Source: Acidaminococcus sp.
Lineage (GTDB): Bacteria; Bacillota; Negativicutes; Acidaminococcales; Acidaminococcaceae
Assembly: GCA_022482815.1 (NCBI GenBank)
Contig: JAKVOM010000001.1
Coordinates: 682,001-746,000, forward strand
DNA: 64,000 nucleotides
Direction of reading: 5' to 3'
The position numbers were made by a program, and so were the translations under genes. Positions 39,261-49,430 of the stretch are shown one piece after another (the first letter of the stretch is position 1; every line of letters begins with the position of its first letter). The notes under the pieces are model-generated. The model ran no database searches. It had not been told where the DNA came from and worked only from the letters and a program-made list of their open reading frames with translations.

Positions 39261-40259
39261 ATGCCCCAGCCCAGTTATGAATTTGCCCTGGGCCGTATCG
39301 GGGTTCTGTCCACGCATTTGCTGAGTACCGCTCAGGTCCGCCGGATAGCCGAGGCTGGCAGTGCCAAAGAGGCACTGAAGCTTCTGCTGGAGACCGGGTA
39401 CGGTGAAAACGTGGCAACGGAGCAGGAAATCGCGCAGGGCGATGTTGATTTGATTATCCGTGACCAGCTGCAGCTGACGCGGAAGAGAATCAAGGAACTG
39501 ACCCCGGATCCGGAACTGACGGGACTTTTCCTCCTGCCGGTCGATACTCATAATATCAAGGCACTGCTGAAAGCCCGCCTTTTGGGCACGAATGCCGATG
39601 CTATCCTGCGGGACGGAGGAAACTTTCCTCTGGATACACTGAAGGATATGATTCAGACAAAATATTATGAGGATCTGCCGCCGGTTTACCGGGATGTGAT
39701 GAACAAAATTGAAAGCGGTTTTACCCGCGGCGAAGCGGATCCGCTGGTTTTCAGTGCGATGGTGGACGGTGCTATGTTTACGCATGCGCAGCGCGTACTG
39801 GATGCTCGTAAGGAGAAAGGCTTCATTCGTGATTTCTTCTCCCTTTGGGCGGATTTCCAGAATACGCTCAGCGTAATCCGGGCCCAGAACATGCATTGGA
39901 GCCTGAATCAGCTTAAGACGGTGCTGCTTGACTGTGGTTCCATTGAGAAATCTGTTTTTGAAGACAGTCTGTCTACACCGCCGGAACAGCTCGGTGCACG
40001 TCTCAGTCAGGGTGCACATGGCATGCAGCTGAATCAGGCCATCAACGAATTTGCCCAGACCAACGACATCGGGGTAATTACCAAGCAGATGCAGGAAGGT
40101 CTGATGCATATTATCCGCAATGCCAAGTGGCAGGCTCATTCCCTTGGACCTATCGTAGGGTACCTCATGGCCCGGGAAGCAGAAGCCGAAGCACTCCGCC
40201 TGATCTTCGGGGCACTGCAGGGTGGTTTCGAACCGCAGCTGCCCGAAATGTACGCGTAA
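39261..40259 (+). CDS. ntpC: V-type ATPase subunit C
   Basis: A 332-residue helical subunit (V-ATPase C/AC39 family) that caps the rotor ring and seats the central stalk. It begins YEFALGRIGVLSTHLLS, contains LLPVDTHNIKALLKARLLG (family motif DxxNIKxLLKAK), and ends with GPIVGYLMAREAEAEALRLIFGAL, the conserved 'YxxxKExExxxLR' block with Arg in place of Lys. GAGGTGAAGT precedes the ATG. Confidence 0.93.
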   Translation: MPQPSYEFALGRIGVLSTHLLSTAQVRRIAEAGSAKEALKLLLETGYGENVATEQEIAQGDVDLIIRDQLQLTRKRIKELTPDPELTGLFLLPVDTHNIKALLKARLLGTNADAILRDGGNFPLDTLKDMIQTKYYEDLPPVYRDVMNKIESGFTRGEADPLVFSAMVDGAMFTHAQRVLDARKEKGFIRDFFSLWADFQNTLSVIRAQNMHWSLNQLKTVLLDCGSIEKSVFEDSLSTPPEQLGARLSQGAHGMQLNQAINEFAQTNDIGVITKQMQEGLMHIIRNAKWQAHSLGPIVGYLMAREAEAEALRLIFGALQGGFEPQLPEMYA

Positions 40260-40286
40260 GATGATGAGAGGCTTGGGAGGCGTAAG

Positions 40287-40613
40287 ATGAAGAAAAATAA
40301 AATAGCAGTCGTCGGTGATCCCAGCTCCGTCATGATCTTCAAGGCGGTCGGCTTTGATGTGTTCTATGAAGAAGAGCCGGACAAGATTAAACGGCGGCTC
40401 CACAAATTGGCCGATGAAGGCTACGTGGTCATCTATATTACGGAAACCGCAGCCCAGGAGGCCGGTGACGTAATTGAAGAATATGCTACGGCAACCTATC
40501 CCGCCATCATTCCGATTCCTGCAGGGAACCGTTCCCTCGGACTTGGGATGAAGCGTGTGAAGGAAAATGTGGAAAAAGCCGTAGGTGCCGACATTCTATT
40601 CAAAGAAGGGTAG
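40287..40613 (+). CDS. V-type ATPase subunit F (central stalk)
   Basis: A 108-residue Rossmann-like protein: KIAVVGDPSSVMIFKAVGFDVF, a central VVIYITETAAQEA, then YPAIIPIPAGN and a C-terminal helix. It binds subunit D in the central stalk and regulates catalysis. It is named NtpG in the Enterococcus scheme and AtpF elsewhere, so I leave the symbol empty. GGGAGGCG precedes the ATG, and 11 bases separate it from subunit A. Confidence 0.9.
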   Translation: MKKNKIAVVGDPSSVMIFKAVGFDVFYEEEPDKIKRRLHKLADEGYVVIYITETAAQEAGDVIEEYATATYPAIIPIPAGNRSLGLGMKRVKENVEKAVGADILFKEG

Positions 40614-40624
40614 GGATATAACCG

Positions 40625-42397
40625 ATGAGCGGAAGGATCGTAAAAGTATCCGGCCCGTTGATCGTTGCTGAAGGCATGAAAGACGTCCAGGTCAACGACG
40701 TGGTTCGTGTCAGCGACAAGAAACTGATTGGCGAGGTCATTGAATTAAGAGACGATAAGGCTTCTATCGAAGTCTATGAAGAAACGGCCGGCCTCGGGCC
40801 GGGCGAACCGGTAGAATCTACTGGTTCCCCGCTGTCTGTCGAACTGGCTCCTGGTCTGATTGAAAGTATCTTTGACGGGATTCAGCGTCCGCTGGAAGAA
40901 ATCTACAAAAAAGCCGGCGACCGCATTACCCCGGGTATTGATGTGCCGAAGCTGGACCGCGAGAAAAAGTGGACCTTCGTTCCTGTTGCCAATGTGGGCG
41001 ACGAGGTCAGCGGTGGCGATGTCATCGGTACGGTTCAGGAAACACCGGCCGTACTGCATAAAATCATGGTACCGCCCGGAAAGAGCGGTACAGTAGAGTG
41101 GGTCTACAGCGGTGACGCAACCATTCTGGATCCGGTCTACAAATTGAAAGAAAAGGACGGCACGGTCAAAGAGTATCCGATGCTCCAGACCTGGCCTGTT
41201 CGTAAGGCAAGACCTTACAAAGATAAATTAGCGCCTGATGAACCGATGGTTACCGGTCAGCGTGTTATCGATACGCTGTTCCCGATTGCCAAAGGCGGTG
41301 TGGCTGCTATTCCTGGGCCTTTCGGTTCCGGTAAGACAGTTACGCAGCATCAGCTGGCAAAATGGGCCGATGCCGATATCATCATTTATGTAGGCTGCGG
41401 CGAACGCGGCAACGAAATGACGGACGTACTGAACGAATTCCCGGGATTGAACGACCCGCGTACGGGACTTCCTCTGATGAAGCGTACCGTACTGATTGCT
41501 AATACGTCCGATATGCCGGTAGCAGCACGTGAAGCTTCTATTTACACGGGCATTACCATTGCGGAGTATTTCCGTGACATGGGCTACAAAGTCGCTATCA
41601 TGGCAGACTCGACGTCCCGCTGGGCAGAGGCCCTGCGTGAAATGTCGTCCCGTCTGGAAGAAATGCCAGGTGAAGAAGGCTATCCTGCTTACCTGTCTTC
41701 CCGTCTGGCCGAATTCTATGAAAGAGCCGGCGTAGTAGACTGCATCGGTAAGGAAAAACGCGTAGGCGCTGTTTCCGCTATCGGTGCTGTATCGCCTCCT
41801 GGCGGCGATATTTCCGAACCGGTATCCCAGGCAACCCTGCGTATCGTCAAGGTCTTCTGGTGTCTGTCTTCGGAACTGGCTTATGCCCGTCACTTCCCGG
41901 CTATTGATTGGCTGCAGAGTTACTCCCTCTATTCCGATCGTCTGCGGAAATACTATGACGCGCACGTAGCGCCTGACTGGTCGAAACTGGTGGGCGAGAC
42001 GATGAATATCCTTCAGGAAGAAGCTAACCTGAACGAAATTGTTCGTTTGGTTGGTATTGATGCACTGGGCTTCAAGGATCGTATCACGATGGAATGTGCA
42101 CGTTCCATCCGTGAAGACTTCCTGCATCAGAACTCTTTCGATGAAATTGATACGTACACGTCTCTGGAAAAACAGTATGATATGCTCAAACTGATTATTT
42201 CCTGGTATGAAAAGGCGCTGTCCATGGAGGACAAGCACGTGCCGCTCGATAAGCTGATTGAAATGCCGATTCGTGAACAGATTGGCCGTGCCAAGTACAT
42301 TCCGGAAAAGGAACGGAAAGAGAAATTTGCCCAGCTGAACAAAGATCTGGATGAAGCATTTGCTCAACTGACGGAAGAGGGTGACGACAATGCGTAA
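40625..42397 (+). CDS. ntpA: V-type ATPase catalytic subunit A
   Basis: A 590-residue catalytic subunit. The N-terminal beta-barrel starts [16 protein letters not shown], followed by the 'non-homologous' insert specific to V-type A subunits (about 115-195). Walker A is GPFGSGKT (231-238), the catalytic Glu lies in GCGERGNEM, Walker B in [15 protein letters not shown], and then [20 protein letters not shown]. All catalytic motifs are intact. It overlaps ntpB by 8 bp. Confidence 0.97.
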   Translation: MSGRIVKVSGPLIVAEGMKDVQVNDVVRVSDKKLIGEVIELRDDKASIEVYEETAGLGPGEPVESTGSPLSVELAPGLIESIFDGIQRPLEEIYKKAGDRITPGIDVPKLDREKKWTFVPVANVGDEVSGGDVIGTVQETPAVLHKIMVPPGKSGTVEWVYSGDATILDPVYKLKEKDGTVKEYPMLQTWPVRKARPYKDKLAPDEPMVTGQRVIDTLFPIAKGGVAAIPGPFGSGKTVTQHQLAKWADADIIIYVGCGERGNEMTDVLNEFPGLNDPRTGLPLMKRTVLIANTSDMPVAAREASIYTGITIAEYFRDMGYKVAIMADSTSRWAEALREMSSRLEEMPGEEGYPAYLSSRLAEFYERAGVVDCIGKEKRVGAVSAIGAVSPPGGDISEPVSQATLRIVKVFWCLSSELAYARHFPAIDWLQSYSLYSDRLRKYYDAHVAPDWSKLVGETMNILQEEANLNEIVRLVGIDALGFKDRITMECARSIREDFLHQNSFDEIDTYTSLEKQYDMLKLIISWYEKALSMEDKHVPLDKLIEMPIREQIGRAKYIPEKERKEKFAQLNKDLDEAFAQLTEEGDDNA

Positions 42398-43781
42398 GGA
42401 TTATAAGACAATCCGGGAAGTTGTTGGCCCTCTGATGCTGGTCGATCACGTTTCCGGTGCCAAATATGATGAACTGGTCGAAATCAGGGAAAGTGACGGC
42501 TCAAAGCGTGACGGTCGTGTCCTGGTGGTTGATGGTGATAAAGCGCTGGTGCAGCTCTTTGAAAGTGCTTCCGGACTGCAGCTGAGCAGTTCCAAGGCAC
42601 GTTTCCTGGGGCATGGGATTCAGCTTGGTGTGTCCCCGGACATGCTGGGCCGTATCTTCGACGGAATGGGCCGCCCGATTGACGGCGGTGCCCCGATTAT
42701 TCCGAAAGAATACCTCGATATCAACGGTGTACCTATGAACCCGGCTGCCCGTGACTATCCGTCCGAATTCATTCAGACGGGTGTCAGTGCTATCGATGGC
42801 CTGAATACGCTGGTCCGCGGGCAGAAGCTGCCTGTGTTCTCCGGTTCCGGCCTGCCGCACGCCCAGCTGGCTGCTCAGATTGCCCGTCAGGCTAAGGTAC
42901 TCGGCACGGATGAAAAATTCGCCGTTGTCTTTGCCGCAGTAGGTATTACTTTCGAAGAAGCAAACTTCTTCATGGAAGACTTTAACCGTACCGGCTCCCT
43001 GAGCCGTGCCGTCATGTTTATCAACCTGGCTAACGACCCGGCTGTAGAACGTATTTCTACGCCGCGTATGGCTATTACGGCTGCTGAATATCTGGCTTTT
43101 GAGATGGACATGCACGTTCTTGTTATCATTACGGATATTACGAACTACGCCGATGCACTGCGTGAAGTCTCCGCAGCTCGTAAAGAAGTTCCGGGACGCC
43201 GTGGTTATCCAGGTTACCTGTATACGGACCTTGCCACGATGTACGAACGTGCCGGCCGTATCCGCGGCAAGAAGGGGTCTATCACGATGATTCCTATCCT
43301 GTCCATGCCGGAAGATGATAAGACGCACCCGATTCCTGACCTTACCGGATATATTACGGAAGGACAGATCATCCTGTCCCGTGAACTTTACCGCAAGGGC
43401 CTGAAACCTCCGATTGATGTACTGCCGTCCCTGTCCCGTCTGAAGGATAAGGGCGTCGGCAAGGGCAAGACGAGAGAGGACCATGCAGATACGATGAACC
43501 AGCTGTTTGCCGCTTATTCCCGCGGGAAATCGGCTAAGGAACTGGCTACCATCCTGGGCGACTCGGCCTTGAGTAAGGTAGATAAACTCTACGCCAAGTT
43601 TGCCGATGCCTTCGAAAAGGAATATGTATCCCAGGGCTACGAAACGAACCGCTCCATTGAAGAAACGCTGGATATCGGCTGGAAACTTCTCGGTATCCTG
43701 CCGCGTTCCGAGCTGAAGAGAATTCGTGACGAATACCTGGATAAGTACTACAAACCGGCAGAAGGCAGCGAGGGGGAATAA
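42390..43781 (+). CDS. ntpB: V-type ATPase regulatory subunit B
   Basis: A 463-residue non-catalytic nucleotide-binding subunit. The beta-barrel starts [19 protein letters not shown]. The region equivalent to the P-loop is degenerate ([21 protein letters not shown]), as expected for B. Family landmarks are [34 protein letters not shown] (read in parts) and [24 protein letters not shown] 42390 lies behind GAGGGTG inside the end of ntpA; an upstream in-frame GTG at 42381 is unlikely. Confidence 0.96.
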   Translation: MRKDYKTIREVVGPLMLVDHVSGAKYDELVEIRESDGSKRDGRVLVVDGDKALVQLFESASGLQLSSSKARFLGHGIQLGVSPDMLGRIFDGMGRPIDGGAPIIPKEYLDINGVPMNPAARDYPSEFIQTGVSAIDGLNTLVRGQKLPVFSGSGLPHAQLAAQIARQAKVLGTDEKFAVVFAAVGITFEEANFFMEDFNRTGSLSRAVMFINLANDPAVERISTPRMAITAAEYLAFEMDMHVLVIITDITNYADALREVSAARKEVPGRRGYPGYLYTDLATMYERAGRIRGKKGSITMIPILSMPEDDKTHPIPDLTGYITEGQIILSRELYRKGLKPPIDVLPSLSRLKDKGVGKGKTREDHADTMNQLFAAYSRGKSAKELATILGDSALSKVDKLYAKFADAFEKEYVSQGYETNRSIEETLDIGWKLLGILPRSELKRIRDEYLDKYYKPAEGSEGE

Positions 43782-43784
43782 CCC

Positions 43785-44417
43785 ATGGCTACGACTGTGA
43801 ACCCGACCCGAATGGAGCTGACGCGGCTGAAACGCCGGCTCGCAACCGCTATCCGGGGACATAAACTGTTAAAAGATAAACGCGATGAAATGGTGCGGCA
43901 GTTTATGATTTACATTCGCCGCAACCATGAACTGCGCATCAAAATGGAAAAGTCACTGAAGAATGTGTCTCAGCACTTTGTCCATGCCAAGGCGGAAATG
44001 GGTTCCCTTTATATGAGTGAAGCCTTGATGTATCCGGCCCGCAGTGCGCAGTTTGAAGTCGGTGAGAAAAACGTCATGAGCGTGGATGTGCCGACTTTGA
44101 CCTACACGGGCGCGACTGCCGACGACACGACGAACGTGCCGTATGCTTTCACGTTTACTTCTCCGGAACTTGATACAGCCGTTATGGATCTTACCACGTC
44201 CCTGCCGGAACTGCTGGAACTTGCCGAAGTGGAAAAGACCTGCAATATGCTGGCGGACGAAATCGAAAAGACGAGACGGCGTGTCAATGCTCTCGAATAT
44301 GTTATGATTCCTGAAATGCAGAAGAATATCAAATACATCACGATGAAACTGGCAGAAAACGAACGTGCCAGCACGGTTCGTTTGATGAAGGCCAAGGAAA
44401 TGATGGCAAAACAGTGA
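43785..44417 (+). CDS. ntpD: V-type ATPase central-stalk subunit D
   Basis: A 210-residue rotor-shaft subunit. The N-terminal helix has NPTRMELTRLKRRLATAIRGHKLLKDKRDEM, the family signature, and a long C-terminal helix has RRRVNALEYVMIPEMQKNIKYI. The two form the antiparallel coiled coil inserted in the A3B3 head. A strong AGGGGG lies before ATG 43785. It is the last gene of the operon. Confidence 0.95.
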   Translation: MATTVNPTRMELTRLKRRLATAIRGHKLLKDKRDEMVRQFMIYIRRNHELRIKMEKSLKNVSQHFVHAKAEMGSLYMSEALMYPARSAQFEVGEKNVMSVDVPTLTYTGATADDTTNVPYAFTFTSPELDTAVMDLTTSLPELLELAEVEKTCNMLADEIEKTRRRVNALEYVMIPEMQKNIKYITMKLAENERASTVRLMKAKEMMAKQ

Positions 44418-44442
44418 TTGTATAATGCAGATCTGCCTTTCA

Positions 44443-44475
44443 AGGGGCTGTCGCTTGCTGCGGCAGCCCTTTTTG
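44443..44475 (+). terminator. V-ATPase operon terminator (GGGCTGTCGC family)
   Basis: AAGGGGCTGTCGC pairs with GCGGCAGCCCTTTTT, with G-U pairs. Confidence 0.9.
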
Positions 44476-44656
44476 CAGATGTAGGGAAATAAACAAATGC
44501 GAGTCATGAAACGCAGGCTTGGTTTTTGAGAGCTTGCGGTACTGATTATCAATATACTTCCTGTGTATAGTCTACGATTTAAAGTAAGCATTAGCTATTT
44601 CATCCCTAATCTCGTATAATACAGCCAACAAGGAATAGATGAGGAGGGTGATTGCT

Positions 44657-46165
44657 GTGAATCGCCGTCAATTTACGATCTCTACGCTGGTTATTTCGCT
44701 GCTTTTTGTAATCGGTGTATATCGTTATATGCCTTGCCTGCATGAAATTCTTTCTTATTTTAAGGTACCTGTCTGTCTGCAGGTACAGGCTGCCAGGAAA
44801 GGTCAGAAAGTAATCAGAAATACGGTCGTACCGCAGCTTGATAAAGGTAAAAATGCCTTGGCGGCCATCCGCGTACTGCCGAAGACTTCCAGCCAGCCAA
44901 CGGCTCAGATAATCCAGGCATCCGGAACGCAGAGCCTTTCTATTTCCAATCAGCTGACGACGCCGGCAGGCGAGCCGCCGGTTATTTTGAGCCATTTCAC
45001 CAAGGAGAGCCCGGCGTCTCTGAAACCGGTGCTGCGCTGGGAAAAAGTCAAGGGTGCCGTAGTTTATGAAGTCCAGATGGCCCGTGGGGAAGAGATCTTT
45101 GAGGATAACGCCTATATTTATATCAATGGCTATAATGCTTCTCTTCCGGAAGGGTATGATGCCCCTTCCTTCCGGTGGCGCGTACGAGCCCTCAATTTGG
45201 ACCGTACAGCGATTTCGCCTTATTCAGCCTGGGAAACGGCCTACGTAGATTCCAAGATTCCTGTCTTTCAGCGGCCCGTGCCCCTGAATGTCTATAATCA
45301 GGAAAAAGGAACTACTCTTTTGTATCCGGTCTATGACTGGATACCGGTCAAAGGTGCGGTTTCTTATGAGATTGAAATCTTAAATAGTCTTCCGGCCCGC
45401 AGTGATGTGAGGGCTCCTATTTCACAGCTGATGGGGCGTGGTACTACGGAATCGGGAGAGTGGTACGATAATGATAAACGCGTTTCCACTTCTCCGATGT
45501 ACTGGCGCGTCCGCGGCCTTGATGCGCAGGGACGCCCGGTTGGATTCTTTTCCGTTCCGCAAAAAATGGTGACCAATCCGGATGATAATTGGGAAGTTGC
45601 CACGCTGGGAGACAGTATCTACCATGGCGGCGGCAGCCTTACCTATAGTCCCAACGACTGGGAATACAGCTTTCAGTATTTCTTAAAATTTGATTCCATC
45701 AATCTTGCTCAAAGCGGGGATACAAGTGAAGATACGGCTAATCGTTTTGAGGCGGATGTCGTACCGTTTCACCCGCGCTACCTTATCATTATGACGGGTT
45801 CCAACAGTCTGCGTGCCGGTGTCGACCCGGACGACGTGATCAATGATCTGGAAACCATTAAAAATAAGGCTGAGGAGAATGGAATTCATCCGATTTTTAT
45901 GACCCTGCCTCCTATCAATCCTGCTAATATCCAAAAAGCTTTTAAGGAACCGACCGCAGAAGATTGGCAGGAACGGTTTGCGAAGGTTAACGCCTGGATT
46001 CGTCAGCAAGTTCATATTGATTTAGCCGGTAAAATTGACGAAAATAAAGAATTGCCGACAGAACTTGCGACTGACGGACTGCACTTGGATACGGACGGGA
46101 AAAAATTGATGGCTGAGGCTGTAAATGAGCAGTGGGACCGGGTGATTGCCTCATTTGGTAATTAA
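44657..46165 (+). CDS. Secreted or anchored SGNH/GDSL hydrolase with FnIII-like repeats (copy 1)
   Basis: A 502-residue protein. The N-terminal signal/anchor (FTISTLVISLLFVIGVYRY) and a linker rich in hydrophobic and basic residues precede two fibronectin-III-like units, each centred on 'VLRWEKVKGAVVYEVQMA' and 'VYDWIPVKGAVSYEIEIL' strands. A C-terminal SGNH hydrolase domain follows: block I ATLGDSIYHGGG, block II (SGDTS), block III MTGSNSLRAG, and block V DGLHLD with the catalytic Asp/His. It presumably removes acetyl or acyl groups from an envelope polymer; the substrate is unknown. The start is GTG 44657 behind GAGGAGGGTG. A TATAAT at 44615-44620 is a possible -10. A close paralogue follows. 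Confidence 0.85.
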   Translation: MNRRQFTISTLVISLLFVIGVYRYMPCLHEILSYFKVPVCLQVQAARKGQKVIRNTVVPQLDKGKNALAAIRVLPKTSSQPTAQIIQASGTQSLSISNQLTTPAGEPPVILSHFTKESPASLKPVLRWEKVKGAVVYEVQMARGEEIFEDNAYIYINGYNASLPEGYDAPSFRWRVRALNLDRTAISPYSAWETAYVDSKIPVFQRPVPLNVYNQEKGTTLLYPVYDWIPVKGAVSYEIEILNSLPARSDVRAPISQLMGRGTTESGEWYDNDKRVSTSPMYWRVRGLDAQGRPVGFFSVPQKMVTNPDDNWEVATLGDSIYHGGGSLTYSPNDWEYSFQYFLKFDSINLAQSGDTSEDTANRFEADVVPFHPRYLIIMTGSNSLRAGVDPDDVINDLETIKNKAEENGIHPIFMTLPPINPANIQKAFKEPTAEDWQERFAKVNAWIRQQVHIDLAGKIDENKELPTELATDGLHLDTDGKKLMAEAVNEQWDRVIASFGN

Positions 46166-46227
46166 TAATAGTGCAAGTTTATTCAAAACTTTTCTGCTTT
46201 GACGGCAGGAATAAGGAGAATTAATTT

Positions 46228-47640
46228 ATGCAGCGAATTCACACCTTGTTTTCGGTAGGTTTATCTTTGTTTATGATATCCGGATTAGGCTTTCTGCCCG
46301 AATTTGGTCCTTTCTGCAGTGCGAAAAAAAGCGCGGTGGCGGAGGCAAAGGCGTACAGGGTGCCTACATCTCTTACGGATCCGTCCGTAATTAGTGCTTC
46401 CGGAACGCAGCCCATGAATGTATCCAATCAAATCACCACGCCGGCTGCTCAGCCGCCGGTTGTGCTTTCTCGCTTTACAAAAGAAAAACCGGCTTCGCGG
46501 AAACCGGTGCTGCGCTGGGAAAAAGTGCAGGGTGCCGTGGTTTATGAAGTCCAGTTGGCACAAAACCAAAGAATTTTCCTGACGGACGATGAAATTTTCA
46601 TCAATGGATATAATGCAGTGCTGCCATCCTCTTTTACTGGAAATCAGTTTAAATGGCGTGTGCGGGCCCTGAATCTGGAGCGGCAGCCTCTGACTCCTTT
46701 TTCTGATTGGCAGACGGCTTACGTGGATTTGCGGATTCCTGTTTTGCAGCGCCCTGTACCGATGAATGAATTTAATAAGGGCAATGGTACCACGCTGCTT
46801 TATCCGGTATATAACTGGATCCCTGTAAATGGAGCCAGAACTTATGAAGTTGAAATCTTAAATAGTCTGCCGCAGCGGGCAGACACAGCAGCTCCTGCAT
46901 CCCAGATTATTGGAAGAGGGAAATCCACGGGATTTGACTGGTATGATGATCATAAGCGCGTTTCCACTTCTCCGATGTACTGGCGCGTCCGCGGTCTGGA
47001 CGGGCAGGGAAAGCCGGTAGGCCTTTTTTCCGATCCGCAGCAGATGGTCACAAACCCTTATGATAACTGGGAAGTAGGTACGCTGGGAGACAGTATTTAT
47101 CACGGCGGCGGCAGTCTTTCTTATTCTCCGTCTGACTGGGAATACAGCTTTCAGCACTTTCTGAAATTTAATTCCATCAATTTGGCGGAGAGCGGGGACA
47201 CAAGCGCGGCTACCGCGGAACGGTTCGACCGCGATGTCCTGCCATTTCATCCTAAGTACCTTATCATTATGACGGGAACGAACAGCCTGCGTGCCGGGAC
47301 TGATCCGAACGATGTCATCGCCGATTTGCAGACAATCAAGGACAAATGCGAGGCAAACGGTATTCATCCTGTATTTATGACCCTTCCTCCGATCAACCCT
47401 GCCAATATTAAGCGGGCTTTTGGGGAACCGACAACGTGGGACTGGATGAAGCGTTTTGCCGCGGTCAATGCATGGATTCGTCAGCAAGTCCATATTGATC
47501 TCGGCGGTAAAATCAATGAATATCAAGAGCTGCCGACGGAGCTGGCCCTTGATGGAATTCATCTGGATACCTCCGGAAAGAAACTGATGGCTGAAGCTGT
47601 CAATGAACAGTGGGACAGTGTCATAAAGGTATTTGAGTGA
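46228..47640 (+). CDS. Secreted SGNH/GDSL hydrolase with FnIII-like repeats (copy 2)
   Basis: A 470-residue tandem paralogue of the preceding gene, with a signal peptide (ends near FCSA), the same Ser/Pro-rich linker (ISASGTQPMNVSNQITTPA), two FnIII-like units, and a hydrolase domain with GTLGDSIYHGGG, MTGTNSLRAG and DGIHLD. The domains are strongly conserved between copies while the first 60 residues are unrelated. This suggests the same chemistry with a different anchoring or location: copy 1 looks membrane-anchored and copy 2 looks cleaved. AAGGAG precedes the ATG; the gap to copy 1 is 62 bases, so one transcript is likely. Confidence 0.86.
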   Translation: MQRIHTLFSVGLSLFMISGLGFLPEFGPFCSAKKSAVAEAKAYRVPTSLTDPSVISASGTQPMNVSNQITTPAAQPPVVLSRFTKEKPASRKPVLRWEKVQGAVVYEVQLAQNQRIFLTDDEIFINGYNAVLPSSFTGNQFKWRVRALNLERQPLTPFSDWQTAYVDLRIPVLQRPVPMNEFNKGNGTTLLYPVYNWIPVNGARTYEVEILNSLPQRADTAAPASQIIGRGKSTGFDWYDDHKRVSTSPMYWRVRGLDGQGKPVGLFSDPQQMVTNPYDNWEVGTLGDSIYHGGGSLSYSPSDWEYSFQHFLKFNSINLAESGDTSAATAERFDRDVLPFHPKYLIIMTGTNSLRAGTDPNDVIADLQTIKDKCEANGIHPVFMTLPPINPANIKRAFGEPTTWDWMKRFAAVNAWIRQQVHIDLGGKINEYQELPTELALDGIHLDTSGKKLMAEAVNEQWDSVIKVFE

Positions 47641-47688
47641 GGAGCCGCGCAGAAAAGGGCAAATCGTAAACTGGTTAAAAGACTAAAG

Positions 47689-47729
47689 AACAGAGTGAAG
47701 CGACGAAAAACCGTTTCACTCTGTTTTTT
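47689..47729 (+). terminator. Intrinsic terminator
   Basis: AACAGAGTGAAGCG pairs with CGTTTCACTCTGTTTTTT. Confidence 0.88.
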
Positions 47730-47866
47730 ATTGAGGCTGTCTGCCAAATGCAATTTACTGTCCATCGCAGGCTTTCGCCTAACAATCCGTCTCTTCATTT
47801 TTCTTTTCTTTTTTTCATTTCCGTGCTACAATTTTTCTATATTATTTATAAAAAAAGAGGCACAGT

Positions 47867-49222
47867 ATGGCTACTGTTTTTAATTTTTTTCCACTGCCGG
47901 AAAAGGGCCCGCTTTATCGTCAGCTGGCAGGCTATTTCCGGAATGAAATTACAGATGGTCATTTTGCGGCAGGTGATTTGCTGCCGTCGATTCGCACTTT
48001 AATGCGTGACCTCAAAATGAGCCGGACTACAGTGGAAAATGCCTATGAGCTTTTGATTGACGAAGGGTATGTTCAAAACCTCCCAAGCAGGGGATATCAG
48101 GTAGCTGAGTACCATCCTGTTAATAAGGATGAGAAGCAGCAGGTATCTGACACTGCGATTCCGCTATCGCGGTCCATTCGTTATAATTTTTCTAACCGCT
48201 ACGTTGACGCAGCTGCCTTTGATGCAGCCATTTGGCATCGCTGTCTGAATAAGGTACTCAGGGAGCCGGAAGCGATTGCCGGATATGGTGATCCTCAGGG
48301 GGAAGAAAGACTTCGGGAAGTCCTGGCTCGTTACAGTTATGAAGCCCGCGGCGTCGTCTGCCACAAGGACCAAATTCTCGTGGGAGCCGGTCTGCAGGCT
48401 CTTTTGATGCCTGTCCTGCCGCTTCTGCCCGTCCGGGAAAAGCGCATCGGTTTTGAGGCACCGGGCTTTCCCCAGGCTGAAGAAGTGGCCCGCCTTATGG
48501 GCTGGGAACCCGTCACGTTTGACCCCGGAGAACCGCAGGGACACTGGCCGGAAGTCCTGATGATCAGTCCGACAAACCCTTACAAAGGACGTTCCCTGTC
48601 CAAGCTGGAACGCAACAACCTGATTGTGGCCACACAGCTCGAACGAGTATATCTGCTGGAGGATGACTACAACGGAGAGTTTCGGTACCTGCATCGCCCC
48701 GTGCCGGCCCTGCATAGTTTCGGCAACCGGGAGCAGATTTTATATGTAGGATCTTTTTCCCGGATTTTGCTGCCTTCCCTGCGTATCAGTTATCTGGTAC
48801 TCCCGGAAAAATTGCTGCCTGCATATCGCCGTGTTTCTTATCTTTTCAACCAGACCTCGTCGACGATGGAACAGCTGGCTCTCGCTCATTATATTGAAGA
48901 AGGGCATTTAGCGCGGCACGTAAAAAAATTACGGAAGCGGTATCTGGAAAAAAGTGCTTTGCTGCAGGCAGCTTTGGAAGCTGTTTTTGGGGATAAGGCA
49001 CGGATTGTCCGGCTGGAATCAGGTCTCCATCTCCATATTGCCCTGCACTGTCAGGGAGATGCCGAGACACTGGCCCGCAAGGCACTTGACGGAGGCGTCA
49101 TGGTGATGCCGGTAAGAAACGGCAAGAAAGAAAATCCTGAATTTTTACTGTCGTTTGCCGGCATTGCCCAGGAAGATATCCGTCTCGGCGTCGAAGCACT
49201 GAAAAAAGCATTGGAGGAGTAA
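47867..49222 (+). CDS. MocR-type GntR regulator with aminotransferase-like domain
   Basis: A 451-residue protein. The GntR winged helix (about 10-80) has LYRQLAGYFRNEITDGHFAAGDLLPSIRTL and SRTTVENAYELLIDEGY. The class I aminotransferase-like domain (about 105-451) has EDDYNGEFRY. The usual PLP-lysine block reads YVGSFSRILLPSLRISY, so Arg (R299, codon CGG) stands where Lys is normal; the protein may bind PLP weakly or not at all. The TNPYKGRSL loop is also unusual. MocR proteins often control genes for vitamin B6 or amino-compound metabolism. No clear target is adjacent. A TACAAT box at about 47826 is a likely -10. Confidence 0.88.
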   Translation: MATVFNFFPLPEKGPLYRQLAGYFRNEITDGHFAAGDLLPSIRTLMRDLKMSRTTVENAYELLIDEGYVQNLPSRGYQVAEYHPVNKDEKQQVSDTAIPLSRSIRYNFSNRYVDAAAFDAAIWHRCLNKVLREPEAIAGYGDPQGEERLREVLARYSYEARGVVCHKDQILVGAGLQALLMPVLPLLPVREKRIGFEAPGFPQAEEVARLMGWEPVTFDPGEPQGHWPEVLMISPTNPYKGRSLSKLERNNLIVATQLERVYLLEDDYNGEFRYLHRPVPALHSFGNREQILYVGSFSRILLPSLRISYLVLPEKLLPAYRRVSYLFNQTSSTMEQLALAHYIEEGHLARHVKKLRKRYLEKSALLQAALEAVFGDKARIVRLESGLHLHIALHCQGDAETLARKALDGGVMVMPVRNGKKENPEFLLSFAGIAQEDIRLGVEALKKALEE

Positions 49223-49430
49223 CACGGCAAGCGAATAATCAGAAAGGGAAAGAATAGCCGTTTTCTCTTGTTGCCCTTTTGCGGGAAGTTTTTTATAATG
49301 AAAAGAACAATTGACATCCTCCCACGAATAAATTCGTAGGATTCCTGAGTGACTAACGCCCTCTGCTACCCTGCGATAGTCTTACGAGGACTCCTGCAGC
49401 TGGACGATGCCCCGCCCAGTATTGTTTACT

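Noticed and set aside
41228-43862. Long open frames antisense to ntpA and ntpB
   Set aside because: Sense genes are well-known V-ATPase subunits, and the antisense frames have no recognisable domains or start signals.
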